NCBI GenBank assembly: GCA_042408785.1
Contig: JBHOQU010000086.1
Location: forward strand, 1 to 6,558
Source of the DNA: JAUQQI01 sp042408785
Lineage (GTDB): Bacteria > Chloroflexota > Dehalococcoidia > JAUQQI01
DNA: 6,558 nt
Direction of reading: 5' to 3'
A model generated the notes under the pieces. It was not told the origin of the DNA. It did not search any database and saw only the letters and a list, made by a program, of their open reading frames with translations. Both the position numbers and the translations under genes were made by a program. Below are positions 5,889-6,558 of the stretch, one piece after another. How positions within the stretch are numbered: the stretch's first letter is position 1; each line of letters begins with the position of its first letter.

Positions 5889-6070
5889 GGCTGAAATGGA
5901 TGATCACAAAATCGGCAGCGGCTGGCAACCCCGGGTATGAGTTCAGGGCATTTGAGACAGGGGGTGCCCTTTCCGGGTGCTCGGGCGGCAAAGCCGGTGC
6001 CGCCAAAAGCGGCTGCGGCTTACACTGTCGTGGGCGGTAAAGTGCTTAAACTCGGCCCAGGACGAAACCA

Positions 6071-6094
6071 GACATAAATCGCTTTGGGATTTAT
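6071..6094. repeat. Inverted repeat containing a TTATGT half-site
   Basis: ATAAATC (6074-6080) and GATTTAT (6088-6094) form a 7 bp stem with a 7 nt loop. The left part reads GACATAA after AAACCA, so the minus strand gives TTATGTCTGGTTT, close to the TTATGTCCAGTTT at 6355. Confidence 0.5.
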
Positions 6095-6181
6095 ATCAAA
6101 AGCCTGTTCTCTGAGCCTCGTTACAACCAGAATAAGCCCGGGCTCCCAGACAGGTTTTCTCAGCCTTTTAGGCCTGCGGCG

Positions 6182-6199
6182 ACCGCCTTTGCCGGCGGT
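6182..6199. repeat. GC hairpin
   Basis: ACCGCC (6182-6187) and GGCGGT (6194-6199) pair perfectly around TTTGCC. A similar small hairpin, GGCGGC/GCCGCC, lies at 5984-6004. Neither has a T-run. No gene is visible around them. Confidence 0.4.
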
Positions 6200-6250
6200 G
6201 GTAGGTTGGACGAGAAAGGCCCAGGGCCCGGGACTTCTTGGGCCTTAAGG

Positions 6251-6324
6251 TTATCGACCGATCGGATAAGATGCAGCCTTTGCTGGGCCTTGGGGTTGAG
6301 CTAAGATAACGTTATCCGGTTAGC
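6251..6324. repeat. Cluster of GATAA/TTATC palindromes
   Basis: TTATC (6251-6255) and GATAA (6265-6269) flank CCGATCGG (6258-6265, itself palindromic). Further on, GATAACGTTATC (6305-6316) is a perfect 12 bp palindrome, framed by GCTAA (6300-6304) and TTAGC (6320-6324). That makes four GATAA/TTATC copies in about 65 bp. A protein-binding site or an element end are both possible; no promoter or gene is tied to it. Confidence 0.4.
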
Positions 6325-6332
6325 CCGGGCTT

Positions 6333-6363
6333 TGGACATAAGTTACCAGGCCATTTATGTCCA
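6333..6363. repeat. 9 bp inverted repeat with 13 nt centre (TTATGT family, second pair)
   Basis: TGGACATAA (6333-6341) and TTATGTCCA (6355-6363) pair perfectly around 13 nt, the same spacer length as the pair at 5631-5669. The right half-site continues AGTTTGCCGG, matching AGTTTGTCCGG after the first pair. The two pairs lie about 700 bp apart and could be the two ends of one decayed element. Confidence 0.6.
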
Positions 6364-6433
6364 GTTTGCCGGTACGCCAACTACCCGCATCCGGGGGGCA
6401 CCTTCTGGAAGGAATATCAGGCTGGTACTCGGC

Positions 6434-6558
6434 CTAAAGCAGGTGGCCGAGCTTTTCTTTCTTGGTTTTGAGGTAGCGGGCGTTGTGGGGGTTGGGGCCG
6501 ATGATGAGGGGCACCCGGTCGGCCACCTCGATGCCGGCCTCTTCCAGGTCGTCGAGTT
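6434..6558 (-). CDS. ribBA: GTP cyclohydrolase II C-terminus (RibA or bifunctional RibBA), partial
   Basis: Only the last 40 codons and the TAG (6436-6434) are in the window; the gene enters from the right edge. The residues EEAGIEVADRVPLIIGPNPH and NARYLKTKKEKLGHLL match the conserved tail of GTP cyclohydrolase II, which usually reads like GLEVVERVPLEI-PN--N-RYL-TK--KLGHLL. The enzyme opens the imidazole ring of GTP in the first committed step of riboflavin synthesis. In Firmicutes it is commonly fused to dihydroxybutanone-phosphate synthase as RibBA, hence the symbol, but the N-terminal half cannot be seen, so a stand-alone RibA is equally possible. No clear terminator follows the stop; the gene faces about 1.1 kb of gene-free sequence toward the CRISPR leader. 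Confidence 0.85.
   Translation of the reverse strand, partial: LDDLEEAGIEVADRVPLIIGPNPHNARYLKTKKEKLGHLL

Noticed and set aside
5479..6006. 175-codon minus-strand frame
   Set aside because: Composition is not protein-like and it crosses the inverted repeats and the GC hairpin; only the separate frame starting at 5888 has a recognisable beginning.

Overview
The window looks like chromosome of a GC-rich, probably thermophilic anaerobic bacterium of the Firmicutes type (Moorella/Desulfotomaculum-like clostridia). This is inferred from GC-rich coding with GAGGA-type ribosome sites, a textbook TTGACA/TATAAT promoter, menaquinone genes, ATTGAAAC-type CRISPR repeats and an IS607-like fragment. The species cannot be named from the sequence.

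Layout. (1) Bases 1-811, plus strand: the 3' end of an ArsR/SmtB regulator with CmtR-type cysteine ligands. It overlaps by 8 nt a TetR-family regulator that is cut by an in-frame TAG at codon 147, although its C-terminal domain continues readable to 811. (2) Bases 780-4114, minus strand: a compact operon of three genes, a Tat-exported lipoprotein solute-binding protein (SBP_bac_5 family), menB (18 nt gap) and menA (TAATG overlap). MenB and MenA catalyse consecutive late steps of menaquinone synthesis. The binding protein has no permease genes beside it here. (3) Bases 4158-5319: a CRISPR array of 18 repeats (30 nt) and 17 spacers (35-39 nt). Repeat polarity (ATTGAAAC 3' end on the minus strand) and a perfect sigma-70-type promoter at 5358-5386 show that it is transcribed on the minus strand, leader at the right, toward the binding-protein operon. 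Only 43 nt separate the last repeat from that gene's ATG, and they contain a 6-2-6 palindrome. (4) Bases 5320-6433: 1.1 kb with no intact gene. It holds the leader, a hairpin abutting the first repeat, several inverted repeats sharing a TTATGTC-AGTTT-type half-site, a strong GC hairpin, and the first dozen codons of an IS607-type transposase gene. It reads as a graveyard of mobile-element ends. (5) Bases 6434-6558, minus strand: the last 40 codons of a GTP cyclohydrolase II (ribA/ribBA) gene.

No cas genes lie in the window. The most interesting points are the array-operon junction, two adjacent repeats sharing a base change that completes the repeat's stem, a leader hairpin downstream of a consensus promoter, strongly self-complementary spacers, and the dispersed TTATGT inverted-repeat family.
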